A stretch of DNA of 64,000 bases from Paenibacillus anaericanus (GTDB lineage: Bacteria; Bacillota; Bacilli; Paenibacillales; Paenibacillaceae), in the NCBI RefSeq assembly GCF_003994475.1, contig NZ_RZNY01000019.1, positions 1 to 64,000 on the forward strand, written 5' to 3'. This document shows positions 1 through 9,400 of this stretch, piece after piece. A model generated the notes under the pieces. That model was not told the DNA's origin and did no database searches. It was given only the letters and a program-made list of their open reading frames with translations. How positions within the stretch are numbered: the first letter of the stretch is position 1; every line of letters begins with the position of its first letter. Made by a program: the position numbers and the translations under genes.

Positions 1-66
1 ACCGGCAAGCACTTCAACCACTAGCTCCTTCTTCGTTTCAACAGGGCACCTGAATCGTCTTTTCAT
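1..66 (-). CDS. N-terminal fragment of an unidentified protein, possibly a transposase OrfA
   Basis: Only the first 22 codons lie in the window; the gene runs off the left edge. It begins with ATG after an AAGGAG ribosome binding site about 8 bases upstream. The visible peptide starts MKRRFRCPVETKKELVVEV, a basic, helix-forming sequence resembling the N-terminal HTH of IS3-type OrfA proteins. That resemblance is loose. Upstream (100-135) lies a short palindrome ATTGGA-GTG-TCCAAT that could be part of an insertion sequence end. It could equally be an ordinary regulator gene. Confidence 0.35.
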   Translation of the reverse strand, partial: MKRRFRCPVETKKELVVEVLAG

Positions 67-104
67 CGATTTACTCCTTACTCATTTTAGTGTATATGAG
101 GTGG

Positions 105-119
105 ATTGGAGTGTCCAAT
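105..119. repeat. Small palindrome upstream of the truncated left-edge gene
   Basis: ATTGGA-GTG-TCCAAT is a perfect 6-bp inverted repeat with a 3-base centre. It lies about 40 bases upstream of the minus-strand start at 66. It could be an operator or part of an insertion sequence terminus. Confidence 0.35.
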
Positions 120-139
120 TGGATTAGGGGGCTATATAG

Positions 140-155
140 CAGTGTCCGCCAATCT
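140..155. repeat. 16-bp copy of a dispersed repeat (CAGTGTCCGCCAATCT)
   Basis: The 16 bases CAGTGTCCGCCAATCT recur exactly at 61005-61020, there at the end of a longer palindromic repeat. Only the terminal part is present here. The missing part would lie toward the truncated gene at the left edge, consistent with an insertion having cut the repeat. Confidence 0.55.
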
Positions 156-298
156 TACAGAGTAACCACTAAATAGCTTGCATAGTGCAGTACATTTCCA
201 CAATATTAATTTAAAAGGCACTGATTGACTATACTCGCCAACATCGCGGAGTATCGTGAGCCGTAGATTTAATCAATAAGTCTTTGAAGGAGTAACCG

Positions 299-1618
299 AT
301 GTATTTATCCAGAACGGAAAAGAACAAGCGTAGGAAAAAGAAAAAAGGAAAAAAAGGACCACTACAAAACCGCGTTTGGGTCTTGCTGAACGTTACACTA
401 ATTGCGGCCATTTTAGTCCTTGGGACATATTATTATGTAGAGGAACGTTTCGGTCAGGGGAGCGAACAGACAACGCAGGGAGATATATCAAGTGATAACC
501 TAGGAAACAACACTCCATCCGAACCGATCATGTCTGAGACTCAAGAGAGTGAAGAGGGAGCGCCTAATGTTGCGGAGAATGGATCGGTAGCAGAAGAGCC
601 AGAGCTTAATTCGGGCTCAGATGAAGGTGAGGAAGATTTGCAACCTGACGAAGGAGCGAAGGCGGATGAAACATTGCTCTTTCACTTTGCGGGAGATACG
701 ATGTTCTCTGATCGAGTAGCGCAGACATTGAAAATAGAAGGCTATGAATATCCCTTCAAACATATCAGTGAATTGTTTCGAAAAGATGACCTGAGCATGG
801 TGAATTTAGAGACTCCGGTTACGTCATTCGGCACGAAGGCCGAAGACAAGACATTTGTATTCAAATCTTTACCTGAGATATTGCCCTTCGTGGCTAACTC
901 AGGGATCGATGCGGTCAATTTAGCGAACAATCATATTTTGGATCAAGGTGTAGAGGGATTGCTAGACACGATCTCGCATTTGAAGGAAAATGATATTAAA
1001 TATGTAGGTGCAGGTAAAGATGCTGATGAGGCTTATGCACCTCTCTATATTGAGCGTAAAGGAATAAAGATTGCGATTTGCGGCTTCAGTCGAGTGATAC
1101 CTAAGGTAGATTGGGCAGCGGGTAAAGGAAAACCAGGGGTTGCAACTACGTATGATCCCGCTCGTGCCCTGAAAGCGATTCAAACGGCGAAGGAACATGC
1201 TGATCTAGTATTAGTTATGGTTCATTGGGGGAAGGAACGCACGACGATTCTTGAGAAGCACCAAACCTCACTTGCGCACGACTACATCGATGCCGGAGCA
1301 GACCTTGTGATCGGTGGTCATCCACATGTCATGCAAGGTATAGAACAATACAAAGGCAAATGGATTGCGTACAGTACGGGTAACTTTATTTTTACAAAGA
1401 ATGCTAAAGTGCCAGATACTTGGGAAACGGCTGTTTTTGAGACGAAGTGTACCCGGGAAGGCGCATGTGACTTGAAATTAATCCCTTACTTAACTGAACT
1501 GGGGCAACCAGTTCCAATGAATTCAGAAGACGGAACGAAGTTACTCAGAAGAGTAGAGAGTTTATCCGAAGGTGTAAAAATTTCGGATGCCGGTGAAGTG
1601 ACCTCAACATCCCCTTAA
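299..1618 (+). CDS. CapA family protein (poly-gamma-glutamate synthesis/metallophosphatase-like)
   Basis: This 439-residue membrane-anchored protein belongs to the CapA/PgsA family, whose members take part in poly-gamma-glutamate or capsule synthesis and have a calcineurin-like metallophosphatase fold. The N-terminus is very lysine/arginine rich, followed by one membrane segment (about residues 29-48). Next comes an acidic Ser/Glu-rich linker to about residue 120, then the CapA domain with FAGDTMFSDR, NLETPV, NLANNHILDQG, VHWGKE and GGHPHVMQG. GAAGGAG precedes the ATG at the right distance. No pgsB or pgsC gene is nearby, so a capsule role is not supported by context; many Firmicutes carry such orphan CapA proteins. 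Confidence 0.9.
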   Translation: MYLSRTEKNKRRKKKKGKKGPLQNRVWVLLNVTLIAAILVLGTYYYVEERFGQGSEQTTQGDISSDNLGNNTPSEPIMSETQESEEGAPNVAENGSVAEEPELNSGSDEGEEDLQPDEGAKADETLLFHFAGDTMFSDRVAQTLKIEGYEYPFKHISELFRKDDLSMVNLETPVTSFGTKAEDKTFVFKSLPEILPFVANSGIDAVNLANNHILDQGVEGLLDTISHLKENDIKYVGAGKDADEAYAPLYIERKGIKIAICGFSRVIPKVDWAAGKGKPGVATTYDPARALKAIQTAKEHADLVLVMVHWGKERTTILEKHQTSLAHDYIDAGADLVIGGHPHVMQGIEQYKGKWIAYSTGNFIFTKNAKVPDTWETAVFETKCTREGACDLKLIPYLTELGQPVPMNSEDGTKLLRRVESLSEGVKISDAGEVTSTSP

Positions 1619-1624
1619 ATGCGA

Positions 1625-1833
1625 GTTCAAAAAGTCAGGTTTTCAGCACCAAGAGCTTATGCTTACGATGCTGCGTTTTTTCAAAACGCTTCAGAAGGTT
1701 GGATAAAGCTAGGGACAGAGGAGCGGAGCGTAGGCAAAACCTACGTGAGCACCGGAGGTCCCGGCTGAATTCAAGATTCGCTGTCGAATATACCTCTTGA
1801 TTTGCTTCGTGATCAAAAGATGACTTTTTGAAC
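1625..1833. mobile_element. 209-bp MITE-like element with 13-bp inverted ends
   Basis: The element starts with GTTCAAAAAGTCA (1625-1637) and ends with its exact reverse complement TGACTTTTTGAAC (1821-1833). The interior has no plausible gene; the minus-strand frame through it has no ribosome binding site. The sequence ATCCCCTTAA occurs just left (1609-1618) and just right (1835-1844), but is offset 6 and 1 bases from the ends, so it is not a clean target duplication. The left copy includes the stop of the CapA-like gene. Internal smaller stems are present. Confidence 0.6.
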
Positions 1834-1876
1834 AATCCCCTTAAGTGATTTGCTGAAGGAAGAAGGCGCTAATGAC

Positions 1877-2602
1877 ATGCATAATCTTTGCGTAGCCCAT
1901 CGAGGGTTCTCTAGTAGGGCTCCTGAGAATACGATGGCAGCGATCTCGCTCGCCATGAAACAGTCTTATGTGCAGTGGGTAGAGGTCGACGTCCAATTAT
2001 CCAAAGATGGGGTCCCTTTTCTAATCCACGATTATAAGTTAAATCGAACAACAAGCGGACGAGGACTCGTCAAAGATAAAACCTGGGCCGAGCTTAGAAC
2101 ATTGGATGCGGGAAGCTGGAAGTCCAAAGAATATAAAGGGGAACGTTTGATTTCACTCGATGAATTTCTAGACACTATATGTGGCCGCCTCCGAGCCAAT
2201 ATTGAAATTAAGACACAGGGGGATATGTACCCGGGGATTGAGGAAAAGGTGATATCCGCTGTAAAACGGCGTCAGATGCAAAATGACGTGGTGTTGACCT
2301 GTTTTGATCCTTTGATCCTAGCAAGGGTGAAGGAAATTAGTCGTGACATCCAAACGGGTCTCATAATAGAAGGTAATCCGAGTGACTTACTCTTACGGTT
2401 ACAATTACTTCGATGCTCTTTCCTTTCGATCAATTATCGATATTTGACGGCTGATCTAATTACCCAGGTGACCAACTATGGAATAACCATCATGGCTTGG
2501 ACATTGGATAATATCGGAGCAATAAAATCGATTGCTGCCATGCATAAAGGAATATTAATCTGCACGAATAAACCGGATATTTGGTATCAAGCTATGTTTT
2601 AA
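1877..2602 (+). CDS. Glycerophosphodiester phosphodiesterase
   Basis: The protein hydrolyses glycerophosphodiesters to glycerol-3-phosphate and an alcohol. It is a GDPD-family TIM barrel of about 241 residues, close to the bacterial norm. It shows AHRG near the N-terminus, the PENT segment, EVDVQLSKDG and VPFLIHD (metal and catalytic His/Glu/Asp), then ANIEIK, and near the end MAWTLDN and CTNKPD. There is no signal peptide, so it is probably cytoplasmic. A TTG at 1850 would add nine residues, but GAAGGAAGAAGG sits correctly for the ATG at 1877. It is separated from the FAH-family gene by only 15 bases, so the two are probably cotranscribed. Confidence 0.9.
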   Translation: MHNLCVAHRGFSSRAPENTMAAISLAMKQSYVQWVEVDVQLSKDGVPFLIHDYKLNRTTSGRGLVKDKTWAELRTLDAGSWKSKEYKGERLISLDEFLDTICGRLRANIEIKTQGDMYPGIEEKVISAVKRRQMQNDVVLTCFDPLILARVKEISRDIQTGLIIEGNPSDLLLRLQLLRCSFLSINYRYLTADLITQVTNYGITIMAWTLDNIGAIKSIAAMHKGILICTNKPDIWYQAMF

Positions 2603-2617
2603 AGGGGGACTTAATTA

Positions 2618-3256
2618 ATGAATAGATTGATTCAGAACGTATATTGTGTTGGACGAAACTACCGCTTACATGCCGAAGAGCTTGGAAATGAAGTGCCATC
2701 TGAGCCTATGATATTTATGAAACCTTCACATGCGATCGTCGCAATGGATGGAAATACACTGTACTTACCTGAAGGGCGCGGAGAGATTCATTATGAAACA
2801 GAGCTGGTACTAAGAATAGCTCGTCCTTATGAACCGGGTATTTCAGTAGATGATCTCGTTGATGTAATGGCATTTGGTATTGATTTCACATTACGAGAGG
2901 TGCAAAGTGAATTGAAGAAGAAGGGACATCCTTGGACGGCAGCTAAAGGGTTTCGAAATTCAGCACCGATGACTCCTTATATTGCTTTTCCTGGGAGTTC
3001 TCAGACTGCAGCAGAAGATTTCACACTTTCCAAGAATGGTGAGATCGTACAGCGAGGTAATATTAATAACATGATATTCTCGTTACAATCGATAGTGGAC
3101 TTTATAGCAGAGCGATACGGGCTGGATGAAGGAGATCATATCTTCACAGGAACCCCTGAGGGTGTTGGTCCAGTGTTTGCAGGGGACAAGCTGGAGATCG
3201 CATATGGTACTAGGGAATTGGGAAGCTGTAGCATTCAATACGGCTTATCATTATGA
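2618..3256 (+). CDS. Fumarylacetoacetate hydrolase family protein
   Basis: The 212-residue FAH-fold protein is the short YcgM/FAHD1-like type, whose members are acylpyruvases or oxaloacetate decarboxylases. It shows CVGRNYRLHAEELGNE, PMIFMKPSHAI, the metal-binding stretch IHYETELVL and FTGTPEGVG near the end. The AAAGGGGG ribosome binding site is 9 bases from ATG. Its stop overlaps the next start in ATGA. The true substrate cannot be read from sequence, and neighbours (phosphodiesterase, DUF92) do not define a pathway. Confidence 0.9.
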   Translation: MNRLIQNVYCVGRNYRLHAEELGNEVPSEPMIFMKPSHAIVAMDGNTLYLPEGRGEIHYETELVLRIARPYEPGISVDDLVDVMAFGIDFTLREVQSELKKKGHPWTAAKGFRNSAPMTPYIAFPGSSQTAAEDFTLSKNGEIVQRGNINNMIFSLQSIVDFIAERYGLDEGDHIFTGTPEGVGPVFAGDKLEIAYGTRELGSCSIQYGLSL

Positions 3257-4074
3257 TAATCAATTGGATTATTGGGGCGCTCTGCGCCCTCTTTGTGTCA
3301 GTAGCTGCATATAGGAAGGGCTCCCTTTCCTTATCCGGGATGTTGGCAGCTATCGTGATGGGAACGGTGTATTATGGTGCCGGAAATAGCTTCTGGTTCG
3401 GTATATTGTTGTTATTTTTCGTGACCTCATCAGTATTCTCTAAATTCCGCGGAGACCGAAAGCTGGAACTGGAGAAATCCTATGCCAAAAGCGGGCGAAG
3501 AGATATGATGCAAGTATTCGCCAATGGGGGATTGGGGATGCTGGCCTGTCTAGGTAATTTCTTTTGGCCAGATCCAGCTTGGGGATATTTCTTCGTGGGC
3601 TCGATGGCCGCGGTTACGGCTGACACATGGGCGACGGAGTGGGGAGGTTTAAGCAAGAAAGCGCCAATATCGATTATGACCTGGAAAAGAGTTCCTGCCG
3701 GAACGTCGGGTGGAGTGTCTCTGCTAGGAAGTTCAGCTGCATTAGCAGGAGCTATTATGATTGGCGGTGCGGCTTGGATACTGTTACACTGGATAGGTGA
3801 CGGCGAATCTTCCTCTCTTTTACTAGTGAAATGGGTTATAATAGGTGGGTTATCTGGGTTTGTTGGAGCCTTTGCTGACTCACTACTTGGTGCAACTCTC
3901 CAAAAAATGAACCGCTGTGTCGTTTGCGGTAAGAGTGTCGAAGTAAGCGTCCATTGTGACCGAAGTACGGTTCATGAGCGGGGATTACATTGGCTAAATA
4001 ATGATATGGTAAATTTGATCAGTGCTCTAGCTGCTGGATGCCTTGCATGGGCGCTCGGGATGATCTGGATATAA
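3253..4074 (+). CDS. DUF92 domain-containing membrane protein
   Basis: This integral membrane protein of 273 residues belongs to the DUF92/TIGR00297 family. Plant VTE6, a phytyl-phosphate kinase, is a distant characterised member; bacterial members are mostly unassigned. Hydrophobic segments alternate with conserved polar motifs including FSKFRGDRK, TADTWATEWG and AGTSGGVS. A loop near residue 220 carries CVVCGKSVE followed by HCD. The start overlaps the FAH-family stop by four bases, indicating translational coupling. A polyprenyl or prenol-phosphate kinase role is only an inference. Confidence 0.85.
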   Translation: MIINWIIGALCALFVSVAAYRKGSLSLSGMLAAIVMGTVYYGAGNSFWFGILLLFFVTSSVFSKFRGDRKLELEKSYAKSGRRDMMQVFANGGLGMLACLGNFFWPDPAWGYFFVGSMAAVTADTWATEWGGLSKKAPISIMTWKRVPAGTSGGVSLLGSSAALAGAIMIGGAAWILLHWIGDGESSSLLLVKWVIIGGLSGFVGAFADSLLGATLQKMNRCVVCGKSVEVSVHCDRSTVHERGLHWLNNDMVNLISALAAGCLAWALGMIWI

Positions 4075-4120
4075 GGTTTATAGCTTGTATAAAGTCTATA
4101 TAGAGAAGTAGGGAACCTGA

Positions 4121-6058
4121 ATGAACATAATGATAGTTGAACATTTAAGTAAAAGTTACGGGGAAAAGATATTGTTCGAAGATGTCTCCTTTGGTATGGA
4201 TGAGAACGACAAAATCGGCGTAATCGGTGTGAATGGGACGGGGAAATCTACATTTCTCCGCGTGATCGCTGGATTAGATGAACCTGATGGTGGACGCGTG
4301 GCATTGAACAATGATGCTCGAATTACTTTTTTGGCTCAGAATCCTGAGTTTGATCCCGACATAACAGTGCTTAGAGCTGTATTCCAGGGTGGTAGTCCAG
4401 AGCTTCAGGCTGTGTCTTCTTATCTGGAAGCGGCGGAACTGTTGGAGCAACATCCGACAGAGGCTGGATACCAGGAACAAATGACTAAATGGAGCCAAGA
4501 AATGGATCGGTTGCAGGCCTGGGGGCTTGAGAGTGAAGCCAAAAGTGTGTTATCTAAACTTGGAATTCCTGATTTCAGTAAAAAAATGGGGACCTTATCA
4601 GGGGGACAACGTAAGCGTGTTGCTTTGGCATCTGCGCTCATTCTTCCTTCTGAGCTACTCATTCTGGATGAGCCTACAAACCATATTGATAATGATTCCG
4701 TTGCCTGGCTGGAGGCGTACTTGCAGAAACGGCGGGGGGCGTTACTACTAATTACCCATGATCGTTATTTCCTAGACCGGGTTTGTAATGTAATGCTTGA
4801 GATGGATCACGGCCGTTTATTCCGTTATGAAGCCAATTACAGCCGATTTTTAGAGCTTAAGAGCGAGCGAGAGGAACGAGAAGCTTCGACAGAACAGAAA
4901 CGGAAAAATCTGTTGCGCACGGAACTTGCTTGGATTCGTCGTGGAGCTAAGGCGCGATCAACGAAACAGAAGGCGCGTATTGATCGATTTGAAAAGCTAC
5001 AAGGTGCGAAGAACATTTACAAAAATGATTCGCTTGATATCTCTGTTGCTTCAACAAGGTTAGGCCGTAAAATTGTTGAAATATCCGGCTTGCGCAAATC
5101 GATAGGAGATCGTCTACTCATTGACGATTTGACTTATATTGCAGTTCCTGGCGATCGGGTTGGCATCGTTGGTCCGAACGGTAGTGGTAAGTCGACCCTG
5201 TTGAATATGATTGCCGGTCTTATAGAGCCTGATCAAGGCGAGGTCATGTTAGGTGGGACTGTTAAGCTAGGCTATTTCACGCAGGAACATCAGGAGATGG
5301 ATGGAAAGCAGCGTGTGATCGAGTATATTAAAGACGAGGCAGAGGTAATAACGACTGCAGATGGATCGCGGATCACGGCAGCACAAATGTTGGAGCGGTT
5401 TCTTTTTGAGCCTGCGATGCAGTGGACTCCGATTGAGAAGTTATCAGGCGGCGAGAAGAGAAGGCTTTATTTGCTCCGTGTGCTGATGGCAGCTCCGAAT
5501 GTCCTTTTACTTGATGAACCTACAAACGATCTCGATATCGGAACATTGACCGTGCTAGAGGCGTATTTGGACGAGTTCCCAGGCGCTGTGTTCGTTGTAT
5601 CTCATGATCGGTATTTCCTCGACCGGACGGTGGATAAAATTATGGCCTTCGAAGGCGAGGGTGCTGTTGCTGTTCATGTTGGAGATTACAGTGAATATGA
5701 GGAACGCAATCAAGGTATCACTGAGGCGAATAAAGAGAAGAGTGATGCGACACAGAATACTAGTACTACAACTACTGCATCTACCGGAACGGCGGGGAAG
5801 GAATCCAACGTTGAAAAGCTTAAATTCAGCTATAAAGAGCAGCGGGAATACGAAGCGATTGATGGGATGATTGAGGCGGCGGAACAACGGATCGCTGATA
5901 TAGCGAGCAACATGGAATCCGCGGCAAGCGATGCTTCATTACTCCAAGCACTGATGACCGAACAGAAGGCAGCAGAAGATGAACTAGAACAACTACTAGA
6001 GCGCTGGACTTATTTAAATGAAATGGCTGAGAAAATAGAGAGTCAACGTAACGGGTAA
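4121..6058 (+). CDS. uup: ABC-F family ATPase, Uup/YfmR type
   Basis: This is a soluble ABC-F translation-associated ATPase of 645 residues, with no membrane domain. The first cassette has Walker A GVNGTGKST, signature LSGGQRKR and Walker B LLILDEPTNH. The second has GPNGSGKST, LSGGEKRR and LLLDEPTND. An arginine/lysine-rich linker lies between them. A C-terminal charged coiled coil (about residues 565-640) follows a Thr/Ser-rich linker; this tail marks the Uup/YfmR branch. Known members act on stalled ribosomes, including EF-P-related stalls. The SD is weak; an in-frame ATG at 4127 is an alternative start. Confidence 0.92.
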   Translation: MNIMIVEHLSKSYGEKILFEDVSFGMDENDKIGVIGVNGTGKSTFLRVIAGLDEPDGGRVALNNDARITFLAQNPEFDPDITVLRAVFQGGSPELQAVSSYLEAAELLEQHPTEAGYQEQMTKWSQEMDRLQAWGLESEAKSVLSKLGIPDFSKKMGTLSGGQRKRVALASALILPSELLILDEPTNHIDNDSVAWLEAYLQKRRGALLLITHDRYFLDRVCNVMLEMDHGRLFRYEANYSRFLELKSEREEREASTEQKRKNLLRTELAWIRRGAKARSTKQKARIDRFEKLQGAKNIYKNDSLDISVASTRLGRKIVEISGLRKSIGDRLLIDDLTYIAVPGDRVGIVGPNGSGKSTLLNMIAGLIEPDQGEVMLGGTVKLGYFTQEHQEMDGKQRVIEYIKDEAEVITTADGSRITAAQMLERFLFEPAMQWTPIEKLSGGEKRRLYLLRVLMAAPNVLLLDEPTNDLDIGTLTVLEAYLDEFPGAVFVVSHDRYFLDRTVDKIMAFEGEGAVAVHVGDYSEYEERNQGITEANKEKSDATQNTSTTTTASTGTAGKESNVEKLKFSYKEQREYEAIDGMIEAAEQRIADIASNMESAASDASLLQALMTEQKAAEDELEQLLERWTYLNEMAEKIESQRNG

Positions 6059-6183
6059 GTTGTGGTTCGCTTGCTCACCGCAGGCGGTATTCTTACCGCT
6101 ATGATCATGTTCATAAGAAGGCTTTGAAAGAACATTTTGAACATGACTGAATCTTTTCTTTGTAATTAAAAAGAGAAGTAGAC

Positions 6184-6225
6184 AAAAGGTCAGGTTAAGG
6201 TGATTATCCTTGACCTGACCTTTTT
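6184..6225 (+). terminator. Rho-independent terminator after the ABC-F gene
   Basis: AAAAGGTCAGGTTAAGG pairs with CCTTGACCTGACCTTTTT across a 7-base loop, with one G-T wobble. The run of Ts follows on the plus strand. Confidence 0.85.
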
Positions 6226-6411
6226 GTATTGTTGGTTCAGTGGCCTATGCTGGAAGTAGCGGAGAGGACGGAACGATTGTGTAAAAGCGTAAGCGGTCGC
6301 CTTTGTCTCCAAATTTACTCCGCTAAGGATAATTCAATAAATTTGGAGACAACAGCGATTGAAACGGGCGGTCCGTTCTCGCAGCGTCTCCCACAATACC
6401 TACTATTCTGG
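6226..6411. repeat. Intergenic palindromic repeat between the ABC-F and activase genes
   Basis: This non-coding stretch lies between a plus-strand terminator and the stop of the minus-strand activase gene. Its core is a perfect 13-bp inverted repeat, GTCTCCAAATTTA (6305-6317) and TAAATTTGGAGAC (6338-6350). The flanks (GAGAGGACGGAACG and GGTCCGTTCTCGC) are partly complementary too. The layout resembles the palindrome at 49945-50101. No gene is seen in it. Confidence 0.55.
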
Positions 6412-9400
6412 TCAGCACAGAACCCCGCTCGCTATCGACATCATCAACTTGATCCTGTTAATTTGGTTCATTTCACTTACACCGGCATCATAATCAATGG
6501 CTGTAATATTAGCACCAGGATATAGTTCTTTCAGTCCTTTAACCATGCCACGTCCCGTGATATGGTTGGGCAGACATGCAAACGGCTGAATACATACGAT
6601 GTTATTCACTCCATGATCGAGTAGCTCCATCATCTCGGCAGTGAGGAACCAACCTTCGCCCATTTGGTTACCGATGGAGACCAATCGGCTTGCCTTGTCA
6701 GCGAGGCTGTAGATACTCTCAGGAGGGTCTAGGTGCGGACTTCCCTCAAGTGCCTGTTTCATTGGCTTGCGATACAATTCCAAGTATCCGATCAGCATGG
6801 GGTTCAGAAAACCTAGCATTTTGTTCTTACCCATTTGATCGGCCTTATAGATTGGATTGTATAGACAATAGAACATGAAGTCGAGAAAGTCAGGAACAAC
6901 TGCTTCGCCACCCTCGGCCTCGATTACTTCTACGATTTTGTTATTGGCATCGGGATGGAATTTAATAAGAATCTCCCCGACTATGCCCACACGTGGTTTG
7001 GTTACTGAGATTAATGGCAGGGACTGAAACTCCTTGACCATACTACGTATGTTCTCTTTATATTGTCGGAAGGAGAAACTTTGCAGCGAAAGTTTGCTTA
7101 GTTCCATCCATTTACGGAACAAGATCTCTGTATCACCCTTGTTCGATTCATAAGGACGATATCGATAGAGAAGCCGCATTAACAGGTCCCCATAACAGGA
7201 AGCGGCGATGAGTCGATTGATTGTTTTTAAGTTTAATTGGAACCCGGGTTGATTCTCCATCCCAGAAACATTCAGCGAAATGACAGGGATCTGCTCCATG
7301 TTCGCCTCTTTGAGTGCTTTACGTAGTAAGGCAATATAATTTGTTGCCCGACAACCTCCACCCGTCTGAGATAGGATTACAGCAGTTCGATTGTGATCGT
7401 AATCACCACTTCGCAAAGCCTTCATGATTTGTCCGATGGTCATAATGGCTGGATAGCATGCATCATTGTTAACGAACTTTAATCCTTCATCCGTTGCCTC
7501 TTTACTAGCAGTTTCCAGTATCTTGAGCCTATATCCTGCTTCACGAAATACCGTCTCAAACAGTTCGAAATGAATAGGAGACAGTTGAGGTGCGAGAATA
7601 GTATAGGTTTCTTTCATAAGTTTAGTAAATGAAGCAGGGGCAGCGGGTGCGGTGGAAAGTTGAGCTGTGATTTGACGATCCTCTCGTTCTCTCATCGCTG
7701 CGAGTAAAGAACGCAGACGAATTCGCGCCGCTCCTAAGTTACTGATCTCATCTACTTTTATTAATGTGAAGGTCTTGTTGTGACTTTCCAGAATCTCCTG
7801 TATAGCATCAGCAGTTATAGCATCGATACCACATCCAAACGAGGTAAGCTGTACAAGCTCAAGGTCATCCCGCTCGCCGACAAAATAGGCAGCACGGTAC
7901 ATTCTACCGTGATAGGTCCACTGATTGACGACAGAGAGAGGGTGTTTCACAATGCCTAGATGGGTCACAGCATCTTCTGTAAGGACCGCAACCCCCATCC
8001 CGATGATCAATTCGGCTATGCCGTGATTAATTTCAGGGTCGGCATGATAAGGATGGCCGCAGAGTACGATCCCTTTTCCGCCGGTTCGTTCTAGATGGGC
8101 TAGCGTCTCGTCACCTTTGTTGCGGATATCTTCTTTAGCCTGCCAGGATTCAGTGAGCGCCTCATCAACCGCAGATAGTAGTTCTTCTTTTGGGATATCT
8201 GCGAACGTTTCTTGTAGTCGTTTCTTGAGCACAGAGACGTTATCGAAGTTCAGAAATGGACTGATTAGCGGAATCCCCGATTCCTTGAGTCCATCCATAT
8301 TGGTGCGAATCACCTCGGGATAGGAGGCGACAACAGGGCAGTTGAAATGATTGTCTGCTTTCTCGTCTTCTCTCTTCTCGTAAATGACCGCAGGATAGAA
8401 GATGAAATCCACCTTACTACGGATGAGACTTTCGATATGACCATGAGCTAGCTTGGCAGGGTAGCAGACTGATTCTGAGGGAATCGTCTCCATCCCGCGC
8501 TCATACAATTTCTTGCTAGATTTAGGCGACAGAACAACCCTATAACCTAGCTGTGAAAAGAAGGTATGCCAGAACGGATAATTTTCAAACATGTTAAGTA
8601 CTCGTGGTATCCCGACGGTTCCCCGAATAGCCTGTGCAGGTTCTAGTGAAGTGTAATTAAAGATCCGTTCATATTTGTACTCCACCAAATTCGGTAGATC
8701 GCTCTTCGCCTTCTTCTGATTCGCCCCTCGTTCACAGCGATTGCCTGTGACATGGAAGCTTTTATCTGGAAAGCGGTTAACGGTTAAAGCACATGTATTA
8801 CTACAGAGATTACATCTGGCCTGTGACACCTCGTAAGCGAAGCTACCCAGTTCTTCCTGTGGAAGGAGGGTGCTAGTGCTATTCTCTTTACTCCGCTCTT
8901 TGGCAATAAGTGCCGAACCGTAGGCTCCCATTATTCCCGCAATATCAGGCCGTATAACATGCCGACCCGTCAGATTCTCGAATGCGCGTAACACAGCATC
9001 ATTACAGAATGTACCGCCTTGAACGATAATATGTTGACCCATTTCCTCTGGATTGCGGATTTTGATTACTTTTTGTAGCGCATTCTTAATGACAGAATAA
9101 GCAAGTCCGGCGGAGAGATCGGGAAGGGAGGCCCCTTCCTTCTGAACCTGCTTTACCTTGGAATTCATGAACACCGTACAACGGGATCCTAGATCCACAG
9201 GTTTGGTAGATAGAAGAGCCTGCTTAGCGAACTCAATAATGTCGACTCCGAGCGCTTTGGCGAAGCTCTCAAGAAATGATCCACATCCCGCTGAACAAGC
9301 CTCATTTAGCATAAGGCTATCTATCGCTCCACCACGAATCTTGATGCATTTCATATCTTGACCACCGATATCAAGGATGAAATCAACATCCGGCATGAAA

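Noticed and set aside
1635..1835. 66-residue minus-strand frame inside the inverted-end element
   Set aside because: It starts within the right terminal repeat and has no ribosome site; it is probably a by-product of a repeat copied in many places.
1609..1844. Target-site duplication of ATCCCCTTAA around the inverted-end element
   Set aside because: The copies are offset by different distances from the element ends, and one contains a stop codon of the upstream gene; it may be coincidence.
5555..5887. 110-residue minus-strand frame within the ABC-F gene
   Set aside because: It is antisense to a conserved domain, and the plus-strand protein is clearly real.
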